A DNA stretch of 64,000 nucleotides from UBA4877 sp002399285. GTDB lineage: Bacteria; Bacillota; Thermoanaerobacteria; Thermoanaerobacterales; UBA4877. Positions within the stretch are counted from its first letter, which is position 1. Each line of letters begins with the position of its first letter. Below, in pieces: positions 34,012 through 43,043 of this stretch. Below the pieces are notes generated by a model that had not been told where the DNA came from, ran no database searches, and was given only the letters and a program-made list of their open reading frames with translations. The stretch lies in NCBI GenBank assembly GCA_036771835.1, contig DAIPGN010000001.1:62001-126000 (forward strand), given 5' to 3'. Made by a program: the position numbers and the translations under genes.

Positions 34012-34992
34012 ATGGCTACTAATGAAAACGTATTGAATGCACTTTCCGTACGCCTGAGAGGCATAATCGAGAGGTATACCTATATAAACGGATGGGATGG
34101 GCTGGAAGAGATACGGCTGCGGGAGGACAGGCCTTTTATGGTCATTAGGTATGGCGCCGACAGCATGATCACCGATAAGGGGACCGCCACGCTCGATGTA
34201 AATAGGGCGTATACGGTCAGCCCCGAGGACATTGTCGATACCATGGAGCTGATCAGCGAAAGTTCCATATACGCCTTTGAGGATGAATTGAGAAACGGAT
34301 ACATAACCCTCAGGGGAGGGCACAGGGTAGGCCTGGCCGGTAGGGCGGTGATGGATGGAGGGGGCATAAAGACACTGAGAGACATCACATGCCTCAATAT
34401 AAGGGTCACAAGGCAGTTAAAGGGCGTATCGGAAAAGGTGATGGGCTACATATACAGACCGCCACGCGGGGCTTACAATACCATGATACTATCGCCGCCC
34501 ATGGCAGGCAAGACGACGCTTTTGCGGGATATTGTCAGGAATCTGAGCGACGGAGGCAGGAATAGGCCCGGCCTTAAAGTGGGCGTAGTAGATGAAAGAT
34601 CTGAAATTGCGGGATGCTACAACGGGATACCGCAGAATGACGTAGGCATAAGGACCGATGTGCTGGATTGCTGTCCCAAGGACTTAGGCATGCTCATGCT
34701 CATACGTTCCATGTCGCCGGAGGTGATATGTACCGATGAGATAGGCAGGAAATCCGATACGGAGGCCATATTGGAAGCATGCAACGCTGGCGTCAATGTA
34801 ATTACAACCGTTCATGCGGCAGACATTGATGAATTAAACCGAAAACCGTATGTGAATATGCTCGTATCAGGCGGCATATTCGACCGGTTCATAGCGCTGG
34901 GAGATTCGCTGGGCAAGGGAACCGTTGAGGCGGTCTATGACGGCAAAATGAATATGCTCAGCGGGAATCCGATTAAGGGTGATATCACATGA
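34012..34992 (+). CDS. spoIIIAA: Stage III sporulation protein AA (ATPase)
   Basis: This 326-residue secretion-type ATPase has the P-loop SPPMAGKTTLL near residue 161, VGVVDERSEIAG as a Walker B region, and MSPEVICTDEIG. It is made in the mother cell and is thought to power the SpoIIIA-SpoIIQ channel that feeds the forespore. The ATG at 34012 is 8 bases after AAAGGAGG; an ATG at 34006 and one at 33970 are less likely. It is the first gene of an eight-gene operon. Confidence 0.95.
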   Translation: MATNENVLNALSVRLRGIIERYTYINGWDGLEEIRLREDRPFMVIRYGADSMITDKGTATLDVNRAYTVSPEDIVDTMELISESSIYAFEDELRNGYITLRGGHRVGLAGRAVMDGGGIKTLRDITCLNIRVTRQLKGVSEKVMGYIYRPPRGAYNTMILSPPMAGKTTLLRDIVRNLSDGGRNRPGLKVGVVDERSEIAGCYNGIPQNDVGIRTDVLDCCPKDLGMLMLIRSMSPEVICTDEIGRKSDTEAILEACNAGVNVITTVHAADIDELNRKPYVNMLVSGGIFDRFIALGDSLGKGTVEAVYDGKMNMLSGNPIKGDIT

Positions 34993-35510
34993 TCATGAAG
35001 ATCACAGGAGCGATACTCATCATAGTTTCTTGCGGAATGGGAGGGATGCTTTACAGCAATAGATACATATACCGCCTGGAAAGCTTAAAATCGCTGAGCA
35101 TATGCATAGAAATGCTCAGGAGCGAAATAGTCTATGGACATACTCCGCTGACACAAGCTTCGAAGACGATAGCGGAAAAGATCAGCGGGCCCGTCGCCGA
35201 TATTTTTAACGATTTTTCCGACCTGCTGGCGGCAAAAAAGGGCTATACGGCCAGTCAGGCCTTTCAAAGGGCCCTTGACAAAAATTCCGCGGGACTTTGC
35301 GTAAACGTGGAGGAGATGAATCTTTTCAAAACTATGGGTAAGATGATAGGAACGAGCGACACAGAAAATCAGGAAAAGAGTCTCAATCTATTGTCCAGAC
35401 AGCTGGAGGTTTTGATCGATAAATCAATGACCGACAGGGATAAGAATGTCAAGATGTACAGGAGTTTAGGACTGCTGGGCGGCCTTGGCCTGGCTATACT
35501 TTTACTTTGA
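34989..35510 (+). CDS. spoIIIAB: Stage III sporulation protein AB
   Basis: This 173-residue protein has membrane segments at both ends (residues 4-20 and 155-172) around a helical cytoplasmic domain with SICIEMLRSEIVYGHTPLTQ. The fold resembles the GspF platform protein of type II secretion. Start overlaps spoIIIAA by 4 bases. Confidence 0.94.
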   Translation: MIMKITGAILIIVSCGMGGMLYSNRYIYRLESLKSLSICIEMLRSEIVYGHTPLTQASKTIAEKISGPVADIFNDFSDLLAAKKGYTASQAFQRALDKNSAGLCVNVEEMNLFKTMGKMIGTSDTENQEKSLNLLSRQLEVLIDKSMTDRDKNVKMYRSLGLLGGLGLAILLL

Positions 35511-35524
35511 AGGAGGAAAATACG

Positions 35525-35722
35525 GTGAATGTGGACATCATATTCAAAATAGCCGCCATCGGCATACTTGTAGCAGTATTAAATATGGTTCTGGTCAGCT
35601 CCGACAGGAAAGAACAGGCCATGATGGTTACCCTTGTGGGCCTTGTCGTAGTCTTGATGATGGTTATAACCATGATCAGCAATCTGTTTAATGCGGTCAA
35701 GACGATGTTTCAATTATATTGA
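35525..35722 (+). CDS. spoIIIAC: Stage III sporulation protein AC
   Basis: This 65-residue membrane protein has two hydrophobic segments (MNVDIIFKIAAIGILVAVLN and the second half). The GTG at 35525 has GGAGG 9 bases upstream and gives the normal length for SpoIIIAC. Confidence 0.94.
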   Translation: MNVDIIFKIAAIGILVAVLNMVLVSSDRKEQAMMVTLVGLVVVLMMVITMISNLFNAVKTMFQLY

Positions 35723-35733
35723 GGTAAATAGCC

Positions 35734-36120
35734 ATGAGCATATATCAGGTCGTTATATTTGCCATAATTGCAGCCATATTGTCCATATCTATAAAATCAG
35801 AAAGACCCGAAATAGCCATGATGATAAGTATGGCGGCCGGCGTGATGCTGCTGATTTTTGCCGTATCTAAGATCGCGACCGTAATAAATGTATTTAATCA
35901 ATTGACCTCGCGCACAAACATAGATCTTATTTATCTCAATAACATATTAAAAATAATCGGCATTGCCTACATAACGGAATTCGGTACGCAAATATGCCGG
36001 GATGTCGGCGAAGGGAGCTTGGCATCAAAGGTGGAACTGGTCGGGAAGATATTCATATTGATAGAGGCCATTCCGATAATACTTGCACTACTGAATGTGG
36101 TGATCTCGATTATGCCATAA
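35734..36120 (+). CDS. spoIIIAD: Stage III sporulation protein AD
   Basis: This 128-residue membrane protein has three to four hydrophobic segments and the conserved GIAYITEFGTQICRDVGEGS near residue 76. It is related to SpoIIIAC and is part of the membrane channel. Start 11 bases after spoIIIAC with TGAGGT upstream. Confidence 0.94.
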   Translation: MSIYQVVIFAIIAAILSISIKSERPEIAMMISMAAGVMLLIFAVSKIATVINVFNQLTSRTNIDLIYLNNILKIIGIAYITEFGTQICRDVGEGSLASKVELVGKIFILIEAIPIILALLNVVISIMP

Positions 36121-36131
36121 GGCGGGATAAA

Positions 36132-37307
36132 ATGAAAAAGGTATACGTTGTTACAATGATAATATTGGCGGTCTTTTGGATCTTTTTTCAAACTGCATAT
36201 GCACAGCAGGACGATCCGCACGATGTTCATGAGATAATAGATCAGACCGTCGATGGACTTGACATGACGCAGGTAAACGAAATGATCAGGGATCTAAATG
36301 AAGAATCGAAGGGTTACATGCCCGAAATCAGCTTCAAGGGATTTTTGGATTCCATATTGTCAGGTAAAGAGTATATAGGTTTCAAGGATATCTTCACCGG
36401 ATTTATCAAATATATGTTCAGAGAAATATCCGGCAATATGCTTTTTCTGGGAGAGATACTCGTGCTTGGCGTCATATCGGCCATACTGAACAACATACAG
36501 GGTGCTTTTGACGGTGAATCGATAAGGAACATATCCTCAATGGCGGTCTATGTATTAATGACCGTGATCATTATGCGCAATTTGAATATGGCAATGGGGG
36601 TAGGTAAAGAGGCAATAAGTCAAATGACCAACTTTATGCAGGCGATGCTCCCGGTACTGATAACAGTCATGACGTCTATGGGTTCCTTCACCGGAGCGGC
36701 GCTTTTTAAGCCTGTTATAATAGGCTCTGCCGAGATAATCTCTCAAATAATCATGGAAGTGGTGATGCCGATCATCATCATGATGTCCATAATTTATCTT
36801 ATAAACAGCATTAACGAAAGGATACAAATATCATATTTGGCTAAATTTCTTCAAAAGGTGGCCGTCGTATTAGTAGGTCTATGCCTGACCATATTTGTCG
36901 GGATAGCGACCGTACAGGGTGTCACGTCAAAATCTGTGGACAATCTTACCGTCACCACAATGAAATTTGCCGCCGGAAGTTTTGTGCCTATAATAGGTCA
37001 TGTTTTGACGGACACTCTCGACGTAATGTTCAGTTCATCCCTTATAATCAGCAGCGCTTTGAGGATGATAAGCGTCATAGCGCTCTTTATTATAATATCC
37101 CTGCCGGTGGCAAAGATCACGGTCCTGATACTCATGTATAAGTTTACGGCCGCGGTCGTACAGCCCATAGTTGATAAAAAACTGGCCGACGCACTGGACG
37201 GGATAGGCGATTCTTTGACAGTATTGTTGACGGCTATAATCTGCGTGGGCGTTATGTTTTATATGTCGCTTACCATAGTTATCGGAGCTTCCAACCCCAG
37301 TTTATAA
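36132..37307 (+). CDS. spoIIIAE: Stage III sporulation protein AE
   Basis: This 391-residue polytopic membrane protein has a signal-like start (MKKVYVVTMIILAVFWIFF, cut near AYAQQ), a short polar domain and about eight membrane segments (GISAILNNIQGAF-type, ALLKPVIIGSAEI-type). It is the largest SpoIIIA membrane subunit and is proposed to be a permease-like part of the channel. The ATG at 36132 follows GGCGGG. Extension upstream to 35994 would lie in spoIIIAD. Confidence 0.94.
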   Translation: MKKVYVVTMIILAVFWIFFQTAYAQQDDPHDVHEIIDQTVDGLDMTQVNEMIRDLNEESKGYMPEISFKGFLDSILSGKEYIGFKDIFTGFIKYMFREISGNMLFLGEILVLGVISAILNNIQGAFDGESIRNISSMAVYVLMTVIIMRNLNMAMGVGKEAISQMTNFMQAMLPVLITVMTSMGSFTGAALFKPVIIGSAEIISQIIMEVVMPIIIMMSIIYLINSINERIQISYLAKFLQKVAVVLVGLCLTIFVGIATVQGVTSKSVDNLTVTTMKFAAGSFVPIIGHVLTDTLDVMFSSSLIISSALRMISVIALFIIISLPVAKITVLILMYKFTAAVVQPIVDKKLADALDGIGDSLTVLLTAIICVGVMFYMSLTIVIGASNPSL

Positions 37308-37338
37308 AACCGGCCGAAGATCAGAGAGGATGATTTGC

Positions 37339-37854
37339 ATGCAGCTTGTTAAGGATTGGGTCATGAATATCATAGTGATCATGATATTCATAACCGTACT
37401 TGATGCCATGGTACCCGGTTCAAGCTATAAAAAATATATAGATATGGTCGCGGGTCTGGTGATAATCATCGCCATTATAAGTCCTGCGGTAAAATTGATA
37501 AAGGGCGGGGATCTCATACAGAAAGAGGTGCTGTCAAGCACGGCAGGATTAAAATCCGAGGAGATGGCCAACGACAACGCTTACATAAAGGTCAGTGAGG
37601 ATGTGTTCGTGGAACAGTACAAAAAAAATATGGAGGAGACTATAAGACAATGGATAGATAAAAGATATGATACGGATGTTGAAAGAGTTTCCATTGATTT
37701 TGATTCCGATATAGATGATACGGAGCGTTTCGGGTATATAAAAAAGGTGGAGGTCTATATAGGTAATGTGGATGAGGGTTTGTCTGAGAAAATAGCAGAA
37801 GACATTTCATCATTCTATAATGTGGATAAGGCGAATATATCTATAATTGGATAG
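37339..37854 (+). CDS. spoIIIAF: Stage III sporulation protein AF
   Basis: This 171-residue protein has two N-terminal membrane segments (residues 8-25 and 33-50) and a soluble domain with a ring-building fold similar to SpoIIIAG. The ATG at 37339 is 8 bases after GAGAGGA; an ATG at 37330 lies inside that site. It precedes spoIIIAG by 4 bases. Confidence 0.92.
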   Translation: MQLVKDWVMNIIVIMIFITVLDAMVPGSSYKKYIDMVAGLVIIIAIISPAVKLIKGGDLIQKEVLSSTAGLKSEEMANDNAYIKVSEDVFVEQYKKNMEETIRQWIDKRYDTDVERVSIDFDSDIDDTERFGYIKKVEVYIGNVDEGLSEKIAEDISSFYNVDKANISIIG

Positions 37855-37858
37855 GTGA

Positions 37859-38446
37859 ATGAAATTGGATGAGATATTTGGGAAACTAAGAGACTGGTTT
37901 AAAAATAAAGATTCTAAAAAACTAAAAACGGACATCCTGGTGATCGGAGGGTTGGGGATCATATTGATGATCGGCGGTTCATTATTATCATCCGGCAGGA
38001 CCGAAAAAAAACAAACCGATGGGGCAGACCGGGATGCCCGGGACATAGAGACATCATATGAAACACAGATGGAGGATGAGCTTATAAAAATACTTTCAAA
38101 AGTAAAGGGCATAGGCAATGTAGATGTGATGATAACCTTGGAGTCTCAGGAAGAGATGGTGCCCGCCATAAATACACAGGAATCCAATCAGGTCACCGAT
38201 GAAAAAGACCGTGACGGCGGTGTACGTACAACTAATCAAAAGGATATAAACAACCAGATCGTTACGGTACAGAGCAACGGCAGTAATGAACCTGTGATAG
38301 TCAAAAAAATATATCCCAAAATAAGAGGAGTCGTAGTAGCTGCCGGAGGAGCAGATGACCCGCAGATAAGATATGTCATTGCCAAGACGGTTGAGGCTGC
38401 ATTGGACGTACCATTGTATAAGATCGAGGTATTAGCACATAATTGA
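37859..38446 (+). CDS. spoIIIAG: Stage III sporulation protein AG
   Basis: This 195-residue protein has one membrane segment (residues 24-43) and a soluble part with LIKILSKVKGIGNVDVMITL and KIRGVVVAAGGADDPQIRY. In B. subtilis the latter domain forms a large ring across the intermembrane space between mother cell and forespore. Full length for the family. Confidence 0.94.
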   Translation: MKLDEIFGKLRDWFKNKDSKKLKTDILVIGGLGIILMIGGSLLSSGRTEKKQTDGADRDARDIETSYETQMEDELIKILSKVKGIGNVDVMITLESQEEMVPAINTQESNQVTDEKDRDGGVRTTNQKDINNQIVTVQSNGSNEPVIVKKIYPKIRGVVVAAGGADDPQIRYVIAKTVEAALDVPLYKIEVLAHN

Positions 38447-38459
38447 AAGGAGGATCCCG

Positions 38460-39008
38460 ATGTTTTTGAAAAAGAAATCTATTGCCCTCTGGAGCCTTAT
38501 TATACTGATAGGGATAGCTGCCTTGCTGAACTATCAATATAATATAAACTCAGACAGGACCGCATCCAAAGATGCGCAGATCAAGCAGACGGAGAGTGAA
38601 ACGAACAAAAATGCTTCCGATAAAGGAGCATCGGACACTAAAGAAGTCACAGCTGCCGAAGATTCGTTTGTTTCATACAAGTTGGAGCGTGATAAGATGA
38701 GAAGCGAATCCATAGAGACATTGAAGGAAATAGTAGAAAACGAAAAAACCACAAACGAGACAAGGGATGAAGCACAGAAACAGATGATGGAATTATTAAA
38801 GGAGACCGAAAAAGAGACGATAGTGGAAAATCTGATAAAGGCAAAGGGCTTTGAGGATGCTCTGGTGTTCATTGACGACGGATCGGTCAATGTGATAATC
38901 GAATCTTCAAAGGATATGACTCCCTCCGAAGTTGCACAGATATCCGATATCGTAAACAGGGAAACCGGGATCGATATTGATAAAATCAAGATAATGAAGA
39001 GACAATAA
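38460..39008 (+). CDS. spoIIIAH: Stage III sporulation protein AH
   Basis: This 182-residue protein has an N-terminal membrane anchor (residues 6-24), a charged linker rich in Lys, Thr and Asp, and a C-terminal ring-building domain (RSESIETLKEIVENEKTTNE, then VAQISDIVNRETGIDI). It binds forespore SpoIIQ across the septum. The start follows AAAGGAGG. It is the last gene of the spoIIIA operon. Confidence 0.93.
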   Translation: MFLKKKSIALWSLIILIGIAALLNYQYNINSDRTASKDAQIKQTESETNKNASDKGASDTKEVTAAEDSFVSYKLERDKMRSESIETLKEIVENEKTTNETRDEAQKQMMELLKETEKETIVENLIKAKGFEDALVFIDDGSVNVIIESSKDMTPSEVAQISDIVNRETGIDIDKIKIMKRQ

Positions 39009-39021
39009 ACATTTAGGAAAT

Positions 39022-39043
39022 GACCTTCCATACAAGGGAGGTC
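39022..39043 (+). terminator. Weak terminator after spoIIIAH
   Basis: GACCTTCC (39022-39029) pairs with GGGAGGTC (39036-39043) with one G-T pair. The T run that follows is poor (TAATTTAT), so read-through into the next operon is likely. Confidence 0.45.
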
Positions 39044-39060
39044 TAATTTATATTAGGGGT

Positions 39061-39089
39061 TTGCATAATTTCCAATATATTGCTATAAT
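39061..39089 (+). promoter_or_regulatory. Promoter of the Asp23-amaP-nusB operon
   Basis: TTGCAT (39061-39066), 17 bases, then TATAAT (39084-39089) with TG at 39081-39082 (extended -10). It would drive asp23 and possibly the long run of genes behind it. Confidence 0.8.
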
Positions 39090-39116
39090 GTATAAAGAGA
39101 AATTGGAGGTGTTCTT

Positions 39117-39518
39117 ATGGATGAGGAAATTAATGCTACCAGCGGCGAATATGGGAATATTAAGATATCGGATGGGGTAGTGAGCATAATTGCAGGCATT
39201 GCAGCCACGGAAATCGACGGAGTAGCCGGCATGAGCGGGGGAATGGTCAACGGCATAACGGAGATGCTTGGGCGGAAAAATCTAAGTAAAGGGGTAAAGG
39301 TCGAGGTCGGCGATAAGGAGTCTGCTATTGACCTATATATAATCGTTGAGTATGGAGCCAAGATACCGGAGGTTGCTTGGAAGGTTCAGGAAAATGTAAA
39401 GAAAGCAGTCGAGACAATGACGGGTCTTAAGGTCGTTGAGGTCAATATACACATCCAAGGTGTAAACTTCGCAAAGGAAGAAAAAGAGGATGATGACCGC
39501 CCTCAAAAGTCTGATTAA
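39117..39518 (+). CDS. Asp23/Gls24 family envelope stress protein
   Basis: This 133-residue Asp23 domain protein (GNIKISDGVVSIIAGIAATE, then VAWKVQENVKKAVETMTG) is soluble and abundant in relatives. Asp23 is tethered to the membrane by AmaP, which is encoded next, and responds to cell wall stress. A biotin carboxyl carrier/accBC cluster often found upstream in other Firmicutes is absent. The ATG follows GGAGGT. Confidence 0.93.
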   Translation: MDEEINATSGEYGNIKISDGVVSIIAGIAATEIDGVAGMSGGMVNGITEMLGRKNLSKGVKVEVGDKESAIDLYIIVEYGAKIPEVAWKVQENVKKAVETMTGLKVVEVNIHIQGVNFAKEEKEDDDRPQKSD

Positions 39519-39522
39519 AACT

Positions 39523-39548
39523 AACCCTCTGGAACCTTTCAGAGGGTT
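39523..39548 (+). terminator. Hairpin between asp23 and amaP
   Basis: AACCCTCTG (39523-39531) pairs perfectly with CAGAGGGTT (39540-39548), an 8-base loop between. The following CTAAATTATTTC is not a strong T run. It may reduce, not end, transcription, giving more Asp23 than AmaP. Confidence 0.6.
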
Positions 39549-39584
39549 CTAAATTATTTCGCATACTGTGGAGGTGTAGTACCG

Positions 39585-40121
39585 GTGAAACTGTTGGATA
39601 GGATCGTCCTTACCATTTATTCATTTATACTGTCCATTATATCCGTGGTCGTTATTTTGACGGGCTTTCATCTCTTGCCCGATTATTTTATCGAAAGTTT
39701 TGCGTACTTTTTCCGTGCGTACGGTTATGTTATAGGTATCATCGGCATTGCTTTCCTGATAGTTAGCATAAGATTTCTACTTTCGGGTGTTAGAGGAGAA
39801 AGCAGTGCGAGAAGCATTGCAAGACAGACTCAATTGGGTGAGGTAAGGATATCTGTGGTAACTTTGCAGAACATTGCTGAAAGGGTCGTAAAAAGCATAG
39901 AGGGCGTTAAAGAAGTTAAGACCAGGTCGCTCTTTATCAATGACGGAGCAGTGATGATATTGAACCTGGTGGTCGCGACGGATATAAAAATACCTGAGCT
40001 TGTTGTCAAGGTCCAGAAGCTTGTTAAGGATGAGGTGGAGTCTGTTACGGGCATAAATGTTGCAGAGGTTAAGGTTTACATCGACAATGTAACTGTGAAT
40101 CTGAAAACAAGGGTAGAATAG
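39585..40121 (+). CDS. amaP: Alkaline shock response membrane anchor protein AmaP
   Basis: This 178-residue protein has two membrane segments near the N-terminus (residues 10-28 and 44-65) followed by an Asp23-like domain (SIARQTQLGEVRISVVTLQN, VEGVKEVKTRS-type). AmaP recruits Asp23 to the membrane. GTG start with GGAGGTG upstream. The GTG-started frame begins directly with KLLDRIVLTIYS, as in relatives. Confidence 0.9.
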   Translation: MKLLDRIVLTIYSFILSIISVVVILTGFHLLPDYFIESFAYFFRAYGYVIGIIGIAFLIVSIRFLLSGVRGESSARSIARQTQLGEVRISVVTLQNIAERVVKSIEGVKEVKTRSLFINDGAVMILNLVVATDIKIPELVVKVQKLVKDEVESVTGINVAEVKVYIDNVTVNLKTRVE

Positions 40122-40131
40122 GGGTGCTGAT

Positions 40132-40350
40132 ATGGACAGGTTGTATGAAATAATTGAAAAACATTTCGGCGAAATAGTAGGTATGATCCTTGGGCTGATT
40201 TTTGCGATTCTTGTAGTTACCTTGGGATTTTGGAAGACCATTTTCGTATTGGCATGTATTGTCATAGGATGCTATGCTGGCAGACTTATAGATAATAAGG
40301 TGGATCTAAAAGAATTTTTTGACCGGTTTTTACCGGGCGGCAGAATGTGA
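40132..40350 (+). CDS. DUF2273 small membrane protein
   Basis: This 72-residue protein has two hydrophobic segments (MILGLIFAILVVTLGFWKTIF, and FVLACIVIGCYAG) and a charged tail. DUF2273 proteins accompany Asp23 and AmaP in many Firmicutes and are presumed to act with them at the membrane. Start 10 bases after amaP. Confidence 0.9.
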   Translation: MDRLYEIIEKHFGEIVGMILGLIFAILVVTLGFWKTIFVLACIVIGCYAGRLIDNKVDLKEFFDRFLPGGRM

Positions 40351-40363
40351 CCGGAGGTAATAT

Positions 40364-40762
40364 ATGAGCAGAAGGACAGCTAGGGAAGATGTTGTAAAGA
40401 TGCTTTATGAATATGATTTGACCGGGGGAGATCCCGATTATATATTGAACAATTATTATGATGGAAAAATTGATGAGGATGAGAGTGATTATATAAAATC
40501 TACATTTAGGGGTACGTGCGGCCATATAAAAGAAATTGACGAAACTATAGAATCATGTCTCATCGGATGGAGTATGAAAAGGATAGCCAAGGTCGACCGC
40601 GCCATATTAAGGTGCGCGGTATATGAGATCAAATACGGCGGTATACCGGATAAGGTCGCGATCAATGAGGCGGTGGAAATCGCTAAAAAGTACAGCACCG
40701 AAGAGTCGGGTTCCTTTATAAACGGGGTGCTTGGCGATATATTCGCAGATAGGGAGGAATAA
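40364..40762 (+). CDS. nusB: Transcription antitermination factor NusB
   Basis: This 132-residue all-helical RNA-binding protein starts with RRTAREDVVKMLYEYDLTG and ends with AVEIAKKYSTEESGSFINGV, both conserved in NusB. It binds boxA RNA with NusE and prevents premature termination in rRNA operons. The ATG follows CCGGAGG. It is followed two bases later by folD. Confidence 0.95.
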   Translation: MSRRTAREDVVKMLYEYDLTGGDPDYILNNYYDGKIDEDESDYIKSTFRGTCGHIKEIDETIESCLIGWSMKRIAKVDRAILRCAVYEIKYGGIPDKVAINEAVEIAKKYSTEESGSFINGVLGDIFADREE

Positions 40763-40764
40763 GA

Positions 40765-41631
40765 TTGAGCGCTGCTATAATAGATGGACGGGAAATATCC
40801 AAGAAGATCAAGGAATCAATAAAGAATCAAATTGAAGATATCTATGGAAGGTATGGCTTGCGGCCCGGCCTGGCCGCCATTATAGCCGGGGAAGACCCTG
40901 CTTCGGTCTCATACGTCAAAAGTATCGAAAAGCAATGCGGCGGTACGGGAGTCAATTTTTACTGGCATAAACTAAATACCGGCACTTCGGAATGCGAGAT
41001 ATTGGAGAAAATAGATAAACTCAATAATGATGACACCGTTTCGGGAATGATTGTTCAGCTTCCTCTGCCCAAGGGCACAGACGTAAAAAGAATCGGGAGT
41101 AGCATAGCGCCTGACAAGGATGTGGACTGCTTCAGTCCGATCAATGCGGGGAAGCTTTTTCTCGGCGAAGACGTACTTCTTCCGTGCACTCCCAAGGGTA
41201 TAATAAGACTGATTGACGAAATGGGAATGGAGACTTCGGGTAAAAAGGCCGTGGTCGTAGGGCGAAGTAATATCGTAGGTAAGCCGGTCGCATTGCTCTT
41301 ATTGCAGAAAAATTGTACGGTTGTTATATGCAATTCGAAAACGAAGGATTTGAAGAGCGAGGTTTGTGATGCGGATATAATTGTCGCTGCTACCGGAAAA
41401 CCCGGCCTTATAACCGGAAATATGGTAAAGGACGGCGCAGTGATAATAGATGCGGGAGTATCGGAAGTGGACGGCAAGCTCATAGGCGACGTCGTTTTCG
41501 AAGAAGCCATGCAGAAAGCATCCTGTATAACTCCGGTACCGGGGGGAGTCGGTCCCATGACGACCGCGATGCTGCTGGAAAACACTCTGGAGGCATTTAA
41601 GAATGCACATAAAGACATTATCCATATCTGA
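40765..41631 (+). CDS. folD: Methylenetetrahydrofolate dehydrogenase/cyclohydrolase
   Basis: This 288-residue bifunctional enzyme interconverts 5,10-methylene-, methenyl- and 10-formyl-tetrahydrofolate. Signature segments are SYVKSIEKQC (catalytic Lys), VQLPLPKG, DKDVDCFSPINAGKL, VVGRSNIVGKPVA and PVPGGVGPMTTAML. It starts with TTG after GGGAGGA. It overlaps xseA by 29 bases. Confidence 0.96.
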   Translation: MSAAIIDGREISKKIKESIKNQIEDIYGRYGLRPGLAAIIAGEDPASVSYVKSIEKQCGGTGVNFYWHKLNTGTSECEILEKIDKLNNDDTVSGMIVQLPLPKGTDVKRIGSSIAPDKDVDCFSPINAGKLFLGEDVLLPCTPKGIIRLIDEMGMETSGKKAVVVGRSNIVGKPVALLLLQKNCTVVICNSKTKDLKSEVCDADIIVAATGKPGLITGNMVKDGAVIIDAGVSEVDGKLIGDVVFEEAMQKASCITPVPGGVGPMTTAMLLENTLEAFKNAHKDIIHI

Positions 41632-42814
41632 GGTAAACGGATACATTAAGAAAATTTTTGCAGGCGATATAATCTTAAATAACCTCAGCATTCGCGGGGA
41701 GATATCAAATTTCAGACTGGTAGCACAGAGCAATACCTGTTACTTCAGCTTAAAGGATGAGAACAGCTCGCTGCATTGTATTATGTTTATGGATACGGTA
41801 AAGGATCTCAGTTTTATTCCTGCCGACGGCATGGAGATAACCGCTCACGGCAGGATCACTCTTTATGAGAAGAGCGGCGGGTACAGTCTGAATGTGGACG
41901 GCATGGAGCCCTATGGAGTCGGCGCGTACTATATGGCATTCAATAATATGAAGAAAAAGCTGGAGGCCGAAGGTCTTTTTGAGAGCCGGCACAAGCGCGC
42001 ATTGCCTCAATATCCAAAAAAGATCGGCGTCATAACTTCTATAAACGGCGCTGCTATCCATGATATATTGAAAGTCATATCCGGAAGGTACCCGTTTGTG
42101 GATATCGATATATTGCCAATAACCGTACAGGGTGAAAGATCGGCTGACGATATCTGCGGCGCTTTTGATGTAATGAATGATACTGACGGTATAGATCTTA
42201 TCATTCTGGCAAGAGGCGGGGGTTCGGCGGAAGACATATGGCATTTTAATGAAGAAAGCGTGGCGAGGGCCATATATGACTCAAAGTGTCCGGTAATATC
42301 CGCCGTGGGGCACGAGACCGATTTTACCATATCGGATTTCGTCGCAGATGCCAGAGCCGCCACGCCGACAGAGGCGGCGACGATGGCCGTACCGGATAAA
42401 AGGGTGTTGGCAGATGACATAGAGGGCTTAAGAGATTATCTTATAAAATATATGGAAGACACGCTGAGCAAAGAGGGGAAGCGGCTGGATTTTATTGTGA
42501 AGTCTTCTCCCTTATCGAGGCCCGATATGTTCTTTGAAAAATATCAAAGCAACTTGGGCCGATCAAGACAGATGCTGGAATTCAGCATGAGCCAGTACTT
42601 AAATAAAAAACAGATGAATATGCAGGCGCTTGAAAGACAGCTCAAGGCGCTCGATCCTCTTGATATATTGAAGAGAGGATATGCCATCGTTTATGATGCC
42701 AAGAACGATTTGATAACGGATGCAAGTTCTTTAAAAACTGATGATGACATTGAGGTAAGACTCCACAATGCATTGATAGAATGCCGTGTCAAGGAGGTAT
42801 CGGACATTGAATGA
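41603..42814 (+). CDS. xseA: Exodeoxyribonuclease VII large subunit
   Basis: This 403-residue nuclease subunit has an N-terminal OB fold (IRGEISNFRLVAQSNTCYFS) and the catalytic domain with PKKIGVITSINGAAIHDIL, DLIILARGGGSAEDIW and SAVGHETDFTISDFVADARA. With XseB it degrades single-stranded DNA from both ends. Its start lies within the end of folD, and its end overlaps xseB by 8 bases. Confidence 0.96.
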   Translation: MHIKTLSISEVNGYIKKIFAGDIILNNLSIRGEISNFRLVAQSNTCYFSLKDENSSLHCIMFMDTVKDLSFIPADGMEITAHGRITLYEKSGGYSLNVDGMEPYGVGAYYMAFNNMKKKLEAEGLFESRHKRALPQYPKKIGVITSINGAAIHDILKVISGRYPFVDIDILPITVQGERSADDICGAFDVMNDTDGIDLIILARGGGSAEDIWHFNEESVARAIYDSKCPVISAVGHETDFTISDFVADARAATPTEAATMAVPDKRVLADDIEGLRDYLIKYMEDTLSKEGKRLDFIVKSSPLSRPDMFFEKYQSNLGRSRQMLEFSMSQYLNKKQMNMQALERQLKALDPLDILKRGYAIVYDAKNDLITDASSLKTDDDIEVRLHNALIECRVKEVSDIE

Positions 42815-43043
42815 AATGGATTTCGAAAGTTCGCTGAAAAGACTGGACGAGATCGTAAATATACTGCAGCAGGGTAATTTAGGTTTAGAGAAGACCGTGA
42901 GCCTCTTTGAAGAGGGTATAGGTCTCTCAAATTACTGTAGGGATGAGCTTATGAAGACCAGAATGAGGGTGAATGTCCTCATCAACGATAATGGTGAGAT
43001 CAAGGAGATGGGATACAAGGGTGAAGACCGAGAAGAGCCTTAG
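42807..43043 (+). CDS. xseB: Exodeoxyribonuclease VII small subunit
   Basis: This 78-residue helical subunit has FESSLKRLDEIVNILQQGNL and GLEKTVSLFEEGIGLSNYC, the family core. The start is a TTG at 42807, 9 bases after AAGGAGGT; ATG 42816 is an alternative. It overlaps xseA and ispA. Confidence 0.93.
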   Translation: MNEMDFESSLKRLDEIVNILQQGNLGLEKTVSLFEEGIGLSNYCRDELMKTRMRVNVLINDNGEIKEMGYKGEDREEP

